From the NCBI GenBank assembly GCA_029821755.1, contig JALGSV010000022.1, positions 1 through 64,000 on the forward strand: DNA of 64,000 bases. The letters run 5' to 3'. The notes under the pieces were generated by a model. That model had not been told where the DNA came from. It saw only the letters and a program-made list of their open reading frames with translations, and searched no databases. Source of the DNA: Candidatus Zipacnadum vermilionense. Lineage in GTDB: Bacteria; Armatimonadota; Zipacnadia; Zipacnadales; Zipacnadaceae. A program made the translations under genes and the position numbers. Below are positions 32,081 to 39,646 of this stretch, piece by piece (within the stretch, counting starts at the first letter, position 1; each line of letters begins with the position of its first letter).

Positions 32081-32929
32081 AGCTGGTTTCTGAGCTTCTA
32101 CAAGCAGGTAGTCATCCAGCTCATACATGCACACATCCACGAATCCATTCTCCAGTAGTAACTCCGCCCACTCTTCGCGGGAGATGGCCAGGAAGCAATG
32201 CCATCCGTGGGCGAGAAACCCTTTCCTGCCAACCAAGAAGTCTATACACAGGAACTTACCGCGGGGCTTCAAGAGCCTATGGACAGACTTCAGGCACTTA
32301 CGCTGATCTGCCATGCAATGCATTGCCTGCGAGGAGACTACATAGTCAAAAGTGTGGTCGCACTCGCCAGATGCTCTTACGTCTGCCCGGCGGAACTCGA
32401 TACTTCCTCCTTCTCCTTGGGCGAGGGCTCGCTCCTGGGCCTTCTGAATGCTGTCCTTAGAATAGTCATGTGAGCCGGAGTCAATTCCTAGAACCCGGAA
32501 GCCACGCTCAACCAGTTTGAAGGCCAAGAATCCCTCTCCCGTGCCTACGTCAAGCACGTGACTATCCGAGGGTGCGCTCTCCAGCAGGGCCAACATCTTC
32601 TCTGCCGCGCGTTCCTTCGTCTCTGGCGGGGGCTGGTACTGCCGCTCCATCTGGCGACGCACGCGCCGGCCGTGCCAGGTTATCTGGCATTTGCCGCTCG
32701 GGCCGTCCAGCTCAAGAAGGGACCTCTCGCAGAGAGCAGACACAATCTTGCTCATCTCAGCAGTGGCTACCCACAATATCCCCCCGGGCCGATATGAGCG
32801 ATTGTCGGCGCTGCGCTGCTTAATCTCTTGTATCAACTCTCGTGTAGTCCGACTCTTCTCGGCCAACAGCACTAGCACATAGTACTCCAAGAATTCTCTT
32901 ATGCTGGGACCGCTCCGGGTTCGTGGCAT
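32078..32929 (-). CDS. SAM-dependent methyltransferase with N-terminal winged helix
   Basis: 283 residues from the ATG at 32929 (MPRTRSGPSIREFLEYYVLVLLAE). Residues 10-100 resemble a PadR-type winged helix (TTRELIQEIKQRSADNRSY, LWVATAEMSKIVSALCERSLLEL). Residues 115-280 are a class I methyltransferase: VLDVGTGEGFLAFKLVERG (motif I), VLGIDSG, DYVVSSQAMHCM, HRLLKPRGKFLCIDFL. The GC content looks lower than that of neighbours. A DNA-binding domain fused to a methyltransferase suggests either a regulator sensing SAM or a small-molecule enzyme with autoregulation. Substrate unknown. It follows the ferredoxin gene after 16 bases. Confidence 0.75.
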   Translation of the reverse strand: MPRTRSGPSIREFLEYYVLVLLAEKSRTTRELIQEIKQRSADNRSYRPGGILWVATAEMSKIVSALCERSLLELDGPSGKCQITWHGRRVRRQMERQYQPPPETKERAAEKMLALLESAPSDSHVLDVGTGEGFLAFKLVERGFRVLGIDSGSHDYSKDSIQKAQERALAQGEGGSIEFRRADVRASGECDHTFDYVVSSQAMHCMADQRKCLKSVHRLLKPRGKFLCIDFLVGRKGFLAHGWHCFLAISREEWAELLLENGFVDVCMYELDDYLLVEAQKPA

Positions 32930-32945
32930 ACATAACCCACCTTCT

Positions 32946-33257
32946 TCATTGCCACTGAGCGAATGCCGGGGTCGGCAGGGAGATCGCTTCAGCCGGACAT
33001 TCACTCATGCAGATCCCACAGCCCTGGCAGACAGCGGCATTGACCGCTGCCTTACCTGTAGGACTCAGGGAGATAGCCTGCTGGGGACAGACGCTAATGC
33101 ATCGGCCACAGCCAGTACATGCCGCGGTGTGGATCTGAGCAGCACCCCGACTGGCGCCCACGTTGTTCCCCGCCGCTGGCGCCAGCGTCGGCCAGCTCAG
33201 CCATGAGAACGCCGCTGGCCTTGGAGGTATTCTGCGGCCTCGTCTGCGCCTTCGCAT
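32946..33257 (-). CDS. Two-cluster 4Fe-4S ferredoxin-like protein
   Basis: 103 residues from the ATG at 33257. The C-terminal 60 residues hold two ferredoxin motifs, CTGCGRCISVCP and CQGCGICMSECP, each able to bind one 4Fe-4S cluster with the fourth cysteine swapped between motifs. The N-terminus is arginine-rich (MRRRRRGRRIPPRP) then hydrophobic, which is unusual and could be a twin-arginine-like or membrane-associated leader, though no clear signal peptide was seen. The gene lies between fmdB-like and methyltransferase genes on one strand. Likely carries electrons in anaerobic metabolism. Partner unknown. Confidence 0.8.
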   Translation of the reverse strand: MRRRRRGRRIPPRPAAFSWLSWPTLAPAAGNNVGASRGAAQIHTAACTGCGRCISVCPQQAISLSPTGKAAVNAAVCQGCGICMSECPAEAISLPTPAFAQWQ

Positions 33258-33346
33258 GATGAACACATTCTCACCCTCAAGCCCACCCCCGCAGTCAGTC
33301 TGCAAGGCGCGGGTGCAGGCTCAGGTCGTCCTAGGCGGTTCCCGCT

Positions 33347-33556
33347 TCACCCCAGAGGGCAAGTTCCTGTGGGGCAGGAAGCACTTGCTGAAGACGATCC
33401 CCCTGATGAGTGGTGAACGGCCACGGAGATCAGGCGCTCAGTCTTCTTGTGGCCACATTTAGGGCACTGCGGCGCTTCTGCTTCCCAGTTGGGCTGTAGA
33501 ACCTCGTGAATTTCGCCGCACTGGAGACATTTGTACTCGTATAACGGCATACCCAT
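33347..33556 (-). CDS. FmdB-type zinc-ribbon protein
   Basis: 69 residues from the ATG at 33556, which has AGGAA 8 bases upstream; an ATG two codons later is also possible. PLYEYKCLQCGEIHEVLQP and CPKCGHKKTERLISV are the FmdB/CxxC regulatory-protein zinc ribbon, present in many bacteria and named after a formylmethanofuran dehydrogenase regulator. The serine-rich tail ends in CPTGTCPLG, a second cysteine pair often seen in this family. Function is not established. It follows a small unknown gene by about 10 bases. Confidence 0.85.
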   Translation of the reverse strand: MGMPLYEYKCLQCGEIHEVLQPNWEAEAPQCPKCGHKKTERLISVAVHHSSGGSSSASASCPTGTCPLG

Positions 33557-33566
33557 CACTCGCTTC

Positions 33567-33821
33567 CTAGTCACTCAACAACCGCTGTAGCTGGGTCCAG
33601 GACCCACGCAACCTCCGCGCTACGCGGTCGTCGTGATATTCGACTAGCGACGCCCTGTGTCTCAGAGCCTCGATCACGCTGCCATCGTAAGGCGGTTCTC
33701 CCACGATGTCAAGCCACTGCTGCGCGGAGCAGGCGGCGATGCGTGGGACATTCCCCTCGTTGATGTCAGCTTTGTTGACTGACGTCAACTGTTCTTGCCG
33801 GTGGGCGACAATTGCCTTCAC
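33567..33821 (-). CDS. Small protein of unknown function
   Basis: 84 residues (MKAIVAHRQEQLTSV). It is soluble and mixed in charge, with WLDIVGEPPYDGSVIEALRHRASLVEYHDDRVARRLRGSW in the middle, read here as helix-rich. No family recognised. It starts 25 bases after the phosphofructokinase stop and ends just before the zinc-ribbon gene, which supports a real gene in a tight operon. A weak AAGG lies very close to the ATG. Confidence 0.5.
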   Translation of the reverse strand: MKAIVAHRQEQLTSVNKADINEGNVPRIAACSAQQWLDIVGEPPYDGSVIEALRHRASLVEYHDDRVARRLRGSWTQLQRLLSD

Positions 33822-33846
33822 CGGTTGAGGTAGGTCACTAGCCCCC

Positions 33847-35082
33847 CTACTTCACGCGCACGTACTGCCCCAGCTTCTTCTCCACAAAGTGCTGCTGCAA
33901 TCGCGGATACGTCGGCAGTAGCGCCGGCATGGACTCCCCGGTCCCCTGCATCAGCGGCTTGGCGTAGCGGATGAACTCCTCCGTTACTCCGTTCTGCCGC
34001 TCGTTGATCCACTCCGCCGGCACTACCCGCTCCTTGTCCGCCACGCTCATCAGCGAGGTCGTCTCGCACTCGAACTCGAACGGCTCGTCGTTCTTGCGCT
34101 GGATGGTGACCATCAGGTCCGTCTCGCCGTTGCAGGCCCGGTCCACCGCATTGCGCCCCACCGCGTAGGCCTCCTCCAGGTCCACGGCCGAGGCGGCGTA
34201 CGAGAAGCAGCGGTGCAGGTTCCCCAGCCGGTCATGCCGGCAGCGCCGACCGACCGCTTCCTCCACGATCTCCGCCAGCGCCTCCGCCACCCCGCTCAGC
34301 CGCGCATGCCCGAATTCGTCCACCTTAGCCGACGACTTGGTCCTCTCACTCTCGGCGAAGGCGAACCCCTCCGACGCCGCTACTACCAGGTAGCCGTACT
34401 TGTGGTAGGCCTCCTTGCAGTCGGCGATGAACTCCTCCGGGTTGACCTTGACCTCCGGCAGGTACACCAGGTGCGGCGCGTCGCGCTCTTCCAGCCGCCC
34501 CACCTGCGTGGCCCCGGTGACCCAGCCCGCGTGTCGCCCCATGATCTCGATGACCTCCGCATCCCCGAAGGCCTCCGCATCCCGCGCCACGAACTGCACC
34601 GCCGACGCCGCCAGCCGCGCCGCCGAGGCAAAGCCGGGGCAGTTGTCGGTAATCGGCAGGTCGTTGTCAATGGTCTTCGGCACGCCGATGATCCGCATCT
34701 CCCAGTCGCTATGCTGCGCCAGCTCAGAGACCAGGTGGCAGGACAATTGGCTGTCGTTGCCGCCGATGTAGAAGAAGTAGCGGATGTCGTGGGCCTTGAA
34801 GACCTCCAGCGCCCGCTCCAGGTCCGGTCGCTTGGGCTTGATCCGGCTGGTCCCCAGCGCCGCCGAGGGGGTATGGCGAATCCCCTGCAGGATCGCGGGG
34901 TCTTCCCGGAACAGGTCAATGAGCACCTCGTTCAGGATTCCGTCCATTCCGTGCACGGCGCCGTAAACCGTGTCGATCTCCGCATGTTTCCGCGCCGCCT
35001 GGATGACGCCGACCATGCTGGCGTTGATAACCACCGTCGGGCCCCCCGACTGGGCGACCAGAGCATTACCCTTGAGTGACAT
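33847..35082 (-). CDS. 6-phosphofructokinase, probably pyrophosphate-dependent
   Basis: 411 residues. PFK features are QSGGPTVVINASMVG at the N-terminus, YFFYIGGNDSQLSC, GVPKTIDNDLPITDNCPGFASA, EIMGRHAGWVTGA and LPEVKVNPEEF. The lysine in PKTIDND and an aspartate directly after the GG(N) position mark the PPi-using type; ATP enzymes have GGDGS and GTIDND. Here the first aspartate of GGDDS is replaced by asparagine (GGNDS), which is unusual. The ATG at 35082 has GGAGG 8 bases upstream, and a good promoter lies 65 bases further up. Transfers phosphate to fructose 6-phosphate, possibly reversibly. Confidence 0.88.
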   Translation of the reverse strand: MSLKGNALVAQSGGPTVVINASMVGVIQAARKHAEIDTVYGAVHGMDGILNEVLIDLFREDPAILQGIRHTPSAALGTSRIKPKRPDLERALEVFKAHDIRYFFYIGGNDSQLSCHLVSELAQHSDWEMRIIGVPKTIDNDLPITDNCPGFASAARLAASAVQFVARDAEAFGDAEVIEIMGRHAGWVTGATQVGRLEERDAPHLVYLPEVKVNPEEFIADCKEAYHKYGYLVVAASEGFAFAESERTKSSAKVDEFGHARLSGVAEALAEIVEEAVGRRCRHDRLGNLHRCFSYAASAVDLEEAYAVGRNAVDRACNGETDLMVTIQRKNDEPFEFECETTSLMSVADKERVVPAEWINERQNGVTEEFIRYAKPLMQGTGESMPALLPTYPRLQQHFVEKKLGQYVRVK

Positions 35083-35147
35083 ATCCGTATCCTCCTGACT
35101 GCTGTAGGGCGCGGACTCGTACCGCCCCCTCCCTGAGACCTCGCGTC

Positions 35148-35176
35148 AGTATATCAGACTATCCGGGCCTCCTCAA
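35148..35176 (-). promoter_or_regulatory. Predicted sigma-70-type promoter for phosphofructokinase
   Basis: Minus strand TTGAGG (35176-35171), a 17-base spacer, TATACT (35153-35148). The start of transcription would be near 35141, giving a leader of about 60 bases. Confidence 0.7.
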
Positions 35177-35266
35177 CACCGCTTCTCCCTTCGCGGCGCC
35201 GCCCGCACTTACCGTTTGATGCACGTGCCTCCCCTCCCCACTTGCCACCTCCCACTCCCCCCTCGG

Positions 35267-35295
35267 TTGCCCCCTTACCCGCCTTTTGGTATAAT
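35267..35295 (+). promoter_or_regulatory. Predicted sigma-70-type promoter for ftsEX
   Basis: TTGCCC at 35267-35272, a 17-base spacer, and a perfect TATAAT at 35290-35295. The leader to ftsE would be about 66 bases. It is divergent from the phosphofructokinase promoter, 91 bases away. Confidence 0.8.
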
Positions 35296-35367
35296 ATCCT
35301 TCAGTTGTTTCCTATCGCCGCAACGTCGCCGCTTGCTTCGCAGCCTCCTTCGCCGACGAGGAACAAG

Positions 35368-36054
35368 ATGATCCATTTTCAGGACGTCAGTGTGCTCTAC
35401 CCTGACGGTACTCAGGCTCTCAGTGGGGTAGACCTCCATTTCGAGCGCGGTGAGTTCGCTTTTCTCACCGGCGCCTCCGGTAGCGGCAAATCCACGCTGC
35501 TGGAGCTTATCTACCGTGAAATCGAGCCAACCGGCGGCCAGGTCATCGTGGACGGGCAGGACGTCAGCCAACTCCCCCGCCACCTCGTCCCCCTCCTGCG
35601 CCGCAAAGTGGGAGTGATCTTCCAGGACTTCCGCCTGTTGCCGCAGCGCACGGTGTGGGAGAACGTGGGCTTTGCCCTTGACGTGATCGGGACGTCTCGC
35701 CGCGACAAACACCGCAAGGTGCCCCTGGTGCTGGAGCTGGTCGGCCTGGGCGACCGTGCCGATTCCTACCCCGACCACCTCTCCGGCGGCGAACAGCAGC
35801 GGGTGTGCATCGCCCGCGCCCTGGTCAACACCCCGCCCCTACTCATCGCCGACGAGCCCACCGGCAACCTCGATCCCGCCATCTCCCGCACCATCGTCCA
35901 GCTTCTCGCCGATATTGCCGAGCGGGGTACCACGGTGGTCTGCGCCACCCACGACACCAACATCGTGGACATCATGCAGCGCCGGGTCGTGGAGTTGGTG
36001 CAGGGAGTTGTCGTCCGCGACGCTAAGGAGGGGGGGGGCTACCATGCGGCTTAA
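35368..36054 (+). CDS. ftsE: Cell-division ABC transporter ATPase FtsE
   Basis: 228 residues from the ATG at 35368 (MIHFQDVSVLYPDG), with GAGGAA 5 bases upstream. It has all ABC motifs: Walker A GASGSGKST, Q-loop VIFQDFRLL, signature LSGGEQQRVCIARAL, Walker B LLIADEPTGNLD and the H-loop VCATHDTN. FtsE powers FtsX, which activates peptidoglycan hydrolases at the septum. The gene overlaps ftsX by 11 bases. A run of nine G (36030-36038) near its end also forms the ftsX ribosome-binding region; a slip there would change the FtsE tail (EGGGYHAA). Identification is secure. Confidence 0.96.
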   Translation: MIHFQDVSVLYPDGTQALSGVDLHFERGEFAFLTGASGSGKSTLLELIYREIEPTGGQVIVDGQDVSQLPRHLVPLLRRKVGVIFQDFRLLPQRTVWENVGFALDVIGTSRRDKHRKVPLVLELVGLGDRADSYPDHLSGGEQQRVCIARALVNTPPLLIADEPTGNLDPAISRTIVQLLADIAERGTTVVCATHDTNIVDIMQRRVVELVQGVVVRDAKEGGGYHAA

Positions 36055-36919
36055 CACCGTCGAATTTCTGCTCACCCAGGCCTGGAGCGCCATTGTGCGC
36101 AACGGGGCCATCAGCGGCGCCGCCATTACCAACGTGGCCGTCGCCCTCTGCGTCTTGGGCGCTTTCGCCCTGACCGCCTTCAACCTGGACCAGCAAGCCC
36201 GTTCGCAGGCCGCCGCGGTGGAGATCACCGCTGACTTGGGCAAGGGCGCGAAGAAGGACGACCTCGATAAGGCCCTGCGCCAGGATCCGGGCCTCCGCAG
36301 CCTGCGCTTCGTCAGCAAGAACGACGCCCTGCGAGACCTGGCCCAACGCTGGGACCTGGACTTGTCCGCACTCGAGAGGATCGGCAATCCGTTACCCGAC
36401 TCCTTCCACGTTGTCCCGGTCGACCCCCACCAGGTCGATGCCCTGGCCGCCCGGATCGAGCAATTCGATGGCATCGCCGACGTGCGCTATGCTGAGCAAA
36501 CTACCCAGCGCCTGCTGACGCTGGCCCGCGGCATCAAGCTGGCCGGCCTGATCGCCGTCCTGGTCCTGGGCACGGCCACGCTGCTCCTGGTCAGCGTGAC
36601 CATCCGCCTGACCATCTACGCCCGGCGCCGCGAGATTCGCATCATGCAGCTAGTCGGCGCCACCAACTGGTTCATCCGCATCCCCTTCCTGCTGGAGGGG
36701 ACCTTCCAAGGCGCGGCCGGAGGAGTCGTGGCCATGATCCTGCTCCTGCCGGGCTACAGCTACGTACAGGACGTGATAGAGAGTAGCCTGCCTTTCCTGA
36801 AGCTGGTCTATTCGCCGCAGATGCTGGCCCTGCTGGCCGTAGGCACGGTCCTTTTCGGCTGCTTCTTCGGCGGTCTGGGCAGCCTGATCGGCCTCCAGCG
36901 CCACCTGCGGGACGTGTAG
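36044..36919 (+). CDS. ftsX: Cell-division membrane protein FtsX
   Basis: 291 residues from the ATG at 36044, with AAGGAG and a G run upstream inside ftsE. Layout matches FtsX: one helix near residues 20-42 (ISGAAITNVAVALCVLGAFAL), an extracellular loop of about 110 residues, then three helices (LAGLIAVLVLGTATLLLVSV, GGVVAMILLLPGYSYV, LLAVGTVLFGCFFGGLGSLI) with the conserved RRREIRIMQLVGATNWFIRIPFLLEG. It passes the FtsE ATPase signal to periplasmic or wall hydrolase activators. The next gene, an EnvC-like M23 protein, is the expected partner. Identification is secure. Confidence 0.95.
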   Translation: MRLNTVEFLLTQAWSAIVRNGAISGAAITNVAVALCVLGAFALTAFNLDQQARSQAAAVEITADLGKGAKKDDLDKALRQDPGLRSLRFVSKNDALRDLAQRWDLDLSALERIGNPLPDSFHVVPVDPHQVDALAARIEQFDGIADVRYAEQTTQRLLTLARGIKLAGLIAVLVLGTATLLLVSVTIRLTIYARRREIRIMQLVGATNWFIRIPFLLEGTFQGAAGGVVAMILLLPGYSYVQDVIESSLPFLKLVYSPQMLALLAVGTVLFGCFFGGLGSLIGLQRHLRDV

Positions 36920-36942
36920 AGGCCCACCCTCTATTAGAACAG

Positions 36943-38076
36943 ATGTCAACCCGCTCCTCCAACCAGCGCCTCCCCTTCCTTCTGGTGGCCCTCCTCCTCG
37001 CCGGGGCCCTTCTCCCTGCCCGCGCCGAGAGTCTCGCCTCCCGCCTGCGCCACCTTGCCCAGCGCAAGGAGCAGGTGCAGGACCGGCTCCGCCAGGTCAA
37101 GCAGCAGCAGCGCTCCGCCACCGCTCGCCTCGACGTCGCGGAGCGCGATCTGGACGCCACCGAATCCCGCCTGCGCGCCGCCCGCTCCCGACTAGCCGCC
37201 ACCCGCCGTGACCTGGCCACCGCAAGGGCCGACCTGCGTCGCTTGGAGAAACAACTGGCCAACCACACCAAGCAAGTCCAGGCCCACATGCTGGCCCTCT
37301 ACCGCGCGGGTGACTCCAGCTACCTCAACGTCGTCATGCAGGCTGACAGCTTCTCCGAGTTCGCCAACCGGGGCCGTTTCGTCAGCGCTGTCGTCAACCA
37401 GGATAAGTACATCCTGCGGCGGCTGGACAATCTTCAAGAACAGTGCGACGCCAAGCGCGCTGACCTCGAGCGCCGGGAGACCGCCCAGGTGACCCTTGCC
37501 AACCAGGTCCGCGCCGACCAGCGCCGCGCCCAGTCCCGCCGCGGCGAGATCAAGGAGATCCTGAACGACGCCGACACCAAACGCGCCGCTGCTGAGGCCA
37601 TACTGGCCCAGATGGACTCTGAAATGGCCGCGGTCCGGCAGATGGTACGCTCCGGCGGTGGGTCCCGCTACTCCGGCGTTTGGAGCGGCTACTTCACCAA
37701 ACCGGTGGACTCCTACCGCTTCACCAGTCCCTTTGGCTGGCGCATGCACCCCATCCTGCACTACCGCAAGTTTCACCAGGGCGTGGACCTGGCCTGCCCC
37801 TACGGCACGCCCATCCACGCCGCCGATAAGGGCCTGGTCATCGCTGCCGGCTGGCGGGGCGCGGTCTCCGGCAACACCGTCATCATCAGTCACGGCAGCG
37901 GCCTGACCACCTGCTACTGCCACATGAGTTCGGTAGCCGTCAGCAAGGGCGCCTTGGTAACCCGCGGCCAGCACCTAGGCAACGTCGGCAGCACCGGCCG
38001 TTCCACTGGCCCTCACCTGCACTTCGGCGCCCTGCTGAACGGCGAATGGGTAGACCCGATGGGCTTCACGAGATAG
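36943..38076 (+). CDS. EnvC-like M23 peptidase (first copy)
   Basis: 377 residues with a signal peptide (LPFLLVALLLAGALLPARA). Residues 30-240 form a long coiled coil, with LNVVMQADSFSEFANRGRFVSAVVNQDKY in the middle, as in EnvC/NlpD-type proteins contacting FtsX. The C-terminal LytM domain has intact zinc ligands: HQGVDLACPYGTPIHA and GPHLHFGA, plus CYCHM. It therefore may cut peptidoglycan cross-links itself, unlike E. coli EnvC, which is degenerate. It starts 23 bases after ftsX. A second, closely similar gene follows. The role in cell separation under FtsEX control is inferred from context. Confidence 0.92.
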   Translation: MSTRSSNQRLPFLLVALLLAGALLPARAESLASRLRHLAQRKEQVQDRLRQVKQQQRSATARLDVAERDLDATESRLRAARSRLAATRRDLATARADLRRLEKQLANHTKQVQAHMLALYRAGDSSYLNVVMQADSFSEFANRGRFVSAVVNQDKYILRRLDNLQEQCDAKRADLERRETAQVTLANQVRADQRRAQSRRGEIKEILNDADTKRAAAEAILAQMDSEMAAVRQMVRSGGGSRYSGVWSGYFTKPVDSYRFTSPFGWRMHPILHYRKFHQGVDLACPYGTPIHAADKGLVIAAGWRGAVSGNTVIISHGSGLTTCYCHMSSVAVSKGALVTRGQHLGNVGSTGRSTGPHLHFGALLNGEWVDPMGFTR

Positions 38077-38265
38077 TGGCAAGTGGCGAGTGGCGAGTGC
38101 AGATGGGGAACACCCGCGGGGTCCGGTATCGTCAAATCAAGGCCTCGCGTGGCCACTAACCCTTGGTCCCAAGCCACCGGCCTCGGCAACCGCTTCCTCT
38201 CCCGTAGGGGTGAGGCAAGTCCCAACGCCGGCGTGGGCATGTAGCCCCCGTCCTACACGAGAACC
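38077..38265 (+). promoter_or_regulatory. Structured leader between the two M23 genes
   Basis: No gene. It starts with a GTGGCGA heptamer array (38076-38099). Then come hairpins GGCCTCGCGTGGCC (38141-38154), CTTGGTCCCAAG (38162-38173), CCTCTCCCGTAGGGGTGAGG (38196-38215) and CCCAACGCCGGCGTGGG (38221-38237), enclosed by CGGGG and CCCCG. CGGCAACC (38184-38191) and GGTGAGGCAAGTCC resemble conserved SAM-riboswitch-clan strings. No ribosome-binding site precedes the ATG at 38266. Confidence 0.4.
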
Positions 38266-39408
38266 ATGCGTAACCTATACAGCTTAGCTAACCGCCGCAG
38301 CTTCGCCTACCTCCTGGTGCTACTCCTCCTAGGCGGCCTCACCCCGGCCGCTTCTGCCCAGAGCTTACGCTCTCGGCTCAACAGCCTCCTGGGGAAGAAG
38401 GAGCGCGCCTACAGTAAGATCCGCGCCGTTAAGCAGGAGCAGTCCACCGCCACCAACCGCCTCTGGAACGCTCAGAGGAAGCTCAAGCAGGTGCAGGGCC
38501 GTCTCAGCACCGCGCGCACCCAACTGCGCGAGACCCAAGCCGACCTCGCCCAGGCCCGCGCCAAGCTGGCCCGCCTGGAAAAGCGCATCAGCCAGCACGA
38601 GGACGACGTGCAGGCCCACCTGGTCGCCCTCTACAAGTCCGGTCAACCCGGTTACCTCAACGTCGTCATGCAGGCCGATTCCTTCTCCGATCTCGCCAAC
38701 CGCGGCCGCTTCGTCTCCGTCATCGTCAACCAGGACAAGTACCTCTTGGACTCGTTGGCCCAGAAGCAGCAGGAGGCCGATAGCCGACGCGTCGCCCTGG
38801 AGCAGAAGGAAGCCCGCCGCCGGGCCTTGGCCAACCAGATCGCCAGTGACGAGGCCGAGGCCCGCCAGAAGCAGGTGGAGGTCAAGTCCATAGTCCACGA
38901 CGCCAACACCAAGCGCGCCGCGGCGGAAGAGATGTTGGCGGAGATGGAGAATGAGGAGGCCCAGGTCCGGGCCCTGATCCGCTCCAGCTCCGGGGGCGGC
39001 AGCGGGCGCTCCTACGCGGGCACGTGGAGCGGCAGCCTCCTGCGCCCCGTCGCCGGCCGCATCAGCAGCCCCTTCGGCATGCGCGTCCATCCCATCACCG
39101 GCCGCTACAAGCTCCACACCGGGGTGGATATCGCCGCGGCCCATGGCACCTCCATCCGTGCCGCCGACAAGGGCCTGGTCATCAGCACCGGTTGGATGAA
39201 AGCCTACGGCCAGACCGTCGTCATCGATCACGGCAGCGGCATTCACACCTGGTACTGCCACTGCAGCCGCATCGACGTCAGGAAGGGACAGATGGTCAGT
39301 CGCGGCCAGGTCATCGCCCGTATTGGCAGCACCGGCATGTCTACCGGTCCGCACCTGCACTTCAGCGTCCTCAAGAACGGCAAGTTCGTCAATCCGCTGA
39401 GTTTCTGA
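38266..39408 (+). CDS. EnvC-like M23 peptidase (second copy)
   Basis: 380 residues with a signal peptide (FAYLLVLLLLGGLTPAASAQ). Same plan as the preceding gene: coiled coil with LNVVMQADSFSDLANRGRFVS and NQDKYLLDSL, then a LytM domain with zinc ligands in HTGVDIAAAHGTSIRA, WYCHCS and GPHLHFSV. The shared blocks are nearly identical, so it is a tandem duplicate that has since diverged in the coiled coil and surface. The 189-base leader in front suggests separate regulation from the ftsEX-linked copy. No Shine-Dalgarno sequence was seen at the ATG. Two active hydrolases next to ftsEX could divide septal and sidewall roles; that is inference. Confidence 0.9.
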   Translation: MRNLYSLANRRSFAYLLVLLLLGGLTPAASAQSLRSRLNSLLGKKERAYSKIRAVKQEQSTATNRLWNAQRKLKQVQGRLSTARTQLRETQADLAQARAKLARLEKRISQHEDDVQAHLVALYKSGQPGYLNVVMQADSFSDLANRGRFVSVIVNQDKYLLDSLAQKQQEADSRRVALEQKEARRRALANQIASDEAEARQKQVEVKSIVHDANTKRAAAEEMLAEMENEEAQVRALIRSSSGGGSGRSYAGTWSGSLLRPVAGRISSPFGMRVHPITGRYKLHTGVDIAAAHGTSIRAADKGLVISTGWMKAYGQTVVIDHGSGIHTWYCHCSRIDVRKGQMVSRGQVIARIGSTGMSTGPHLHFSVLKNGKFVNPLSF

Positions 39409-39416
39409 GGTCGTCT

Positions 39417-39470
39417 TCCGCGTGGGGCGGACCCCAAGCGAACCCGCGATTCGCAGCCCGCCTTCCCCGG
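39417..39470. repeat. Expanded type B palindrome
   Basis: TCCGCGTGGGGCGG and GCCCGCCTTCCCC flank an inner stretch with GCGAACCCGCGATTCGC. Same outer flank as type B copies at 13938 and 26166. It lies after the second M23 gene. Confidence 0.6.
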
Positions 39471-39570
39471 AGGTCTAGCCGCTCTCGTCGGCGAACTAAG
39501 GGAGGCCTCGCGGTGTTTGTACAATAGCGCCGCCGAGGAAGAGCGTGTGCCTGTGGCCCTCGTCCGTTCT

Positions 39571-39611
39571 CCACCCCCTTCCCCGTGAGGGAGAGGGGGC
39601 CGGGGGGGGGG
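39571..39611. repeat. CCCTCTC/GAGAGGG inverted repeat
   Basis: CCACCCCCTTCCCCGTGAGG followed by GAGAGGGGGCCGGGGGGGG. Same family as the element at 22702. It lies in the ctpA leader. Confidence 0.6.
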
Positions 39612-39646
39612 AGCGCGCTTGTGAGGGTGGAGACCAAGGAGTTCAC

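Noticed and set aside
38077-38265. Cyclic di-AMP (ydaO) riboswitch
   Set aside because: The conserved 3' block with CAGCTAACC and the GGGGACCCA block are missing, so I kept only a generic structured-leader call.
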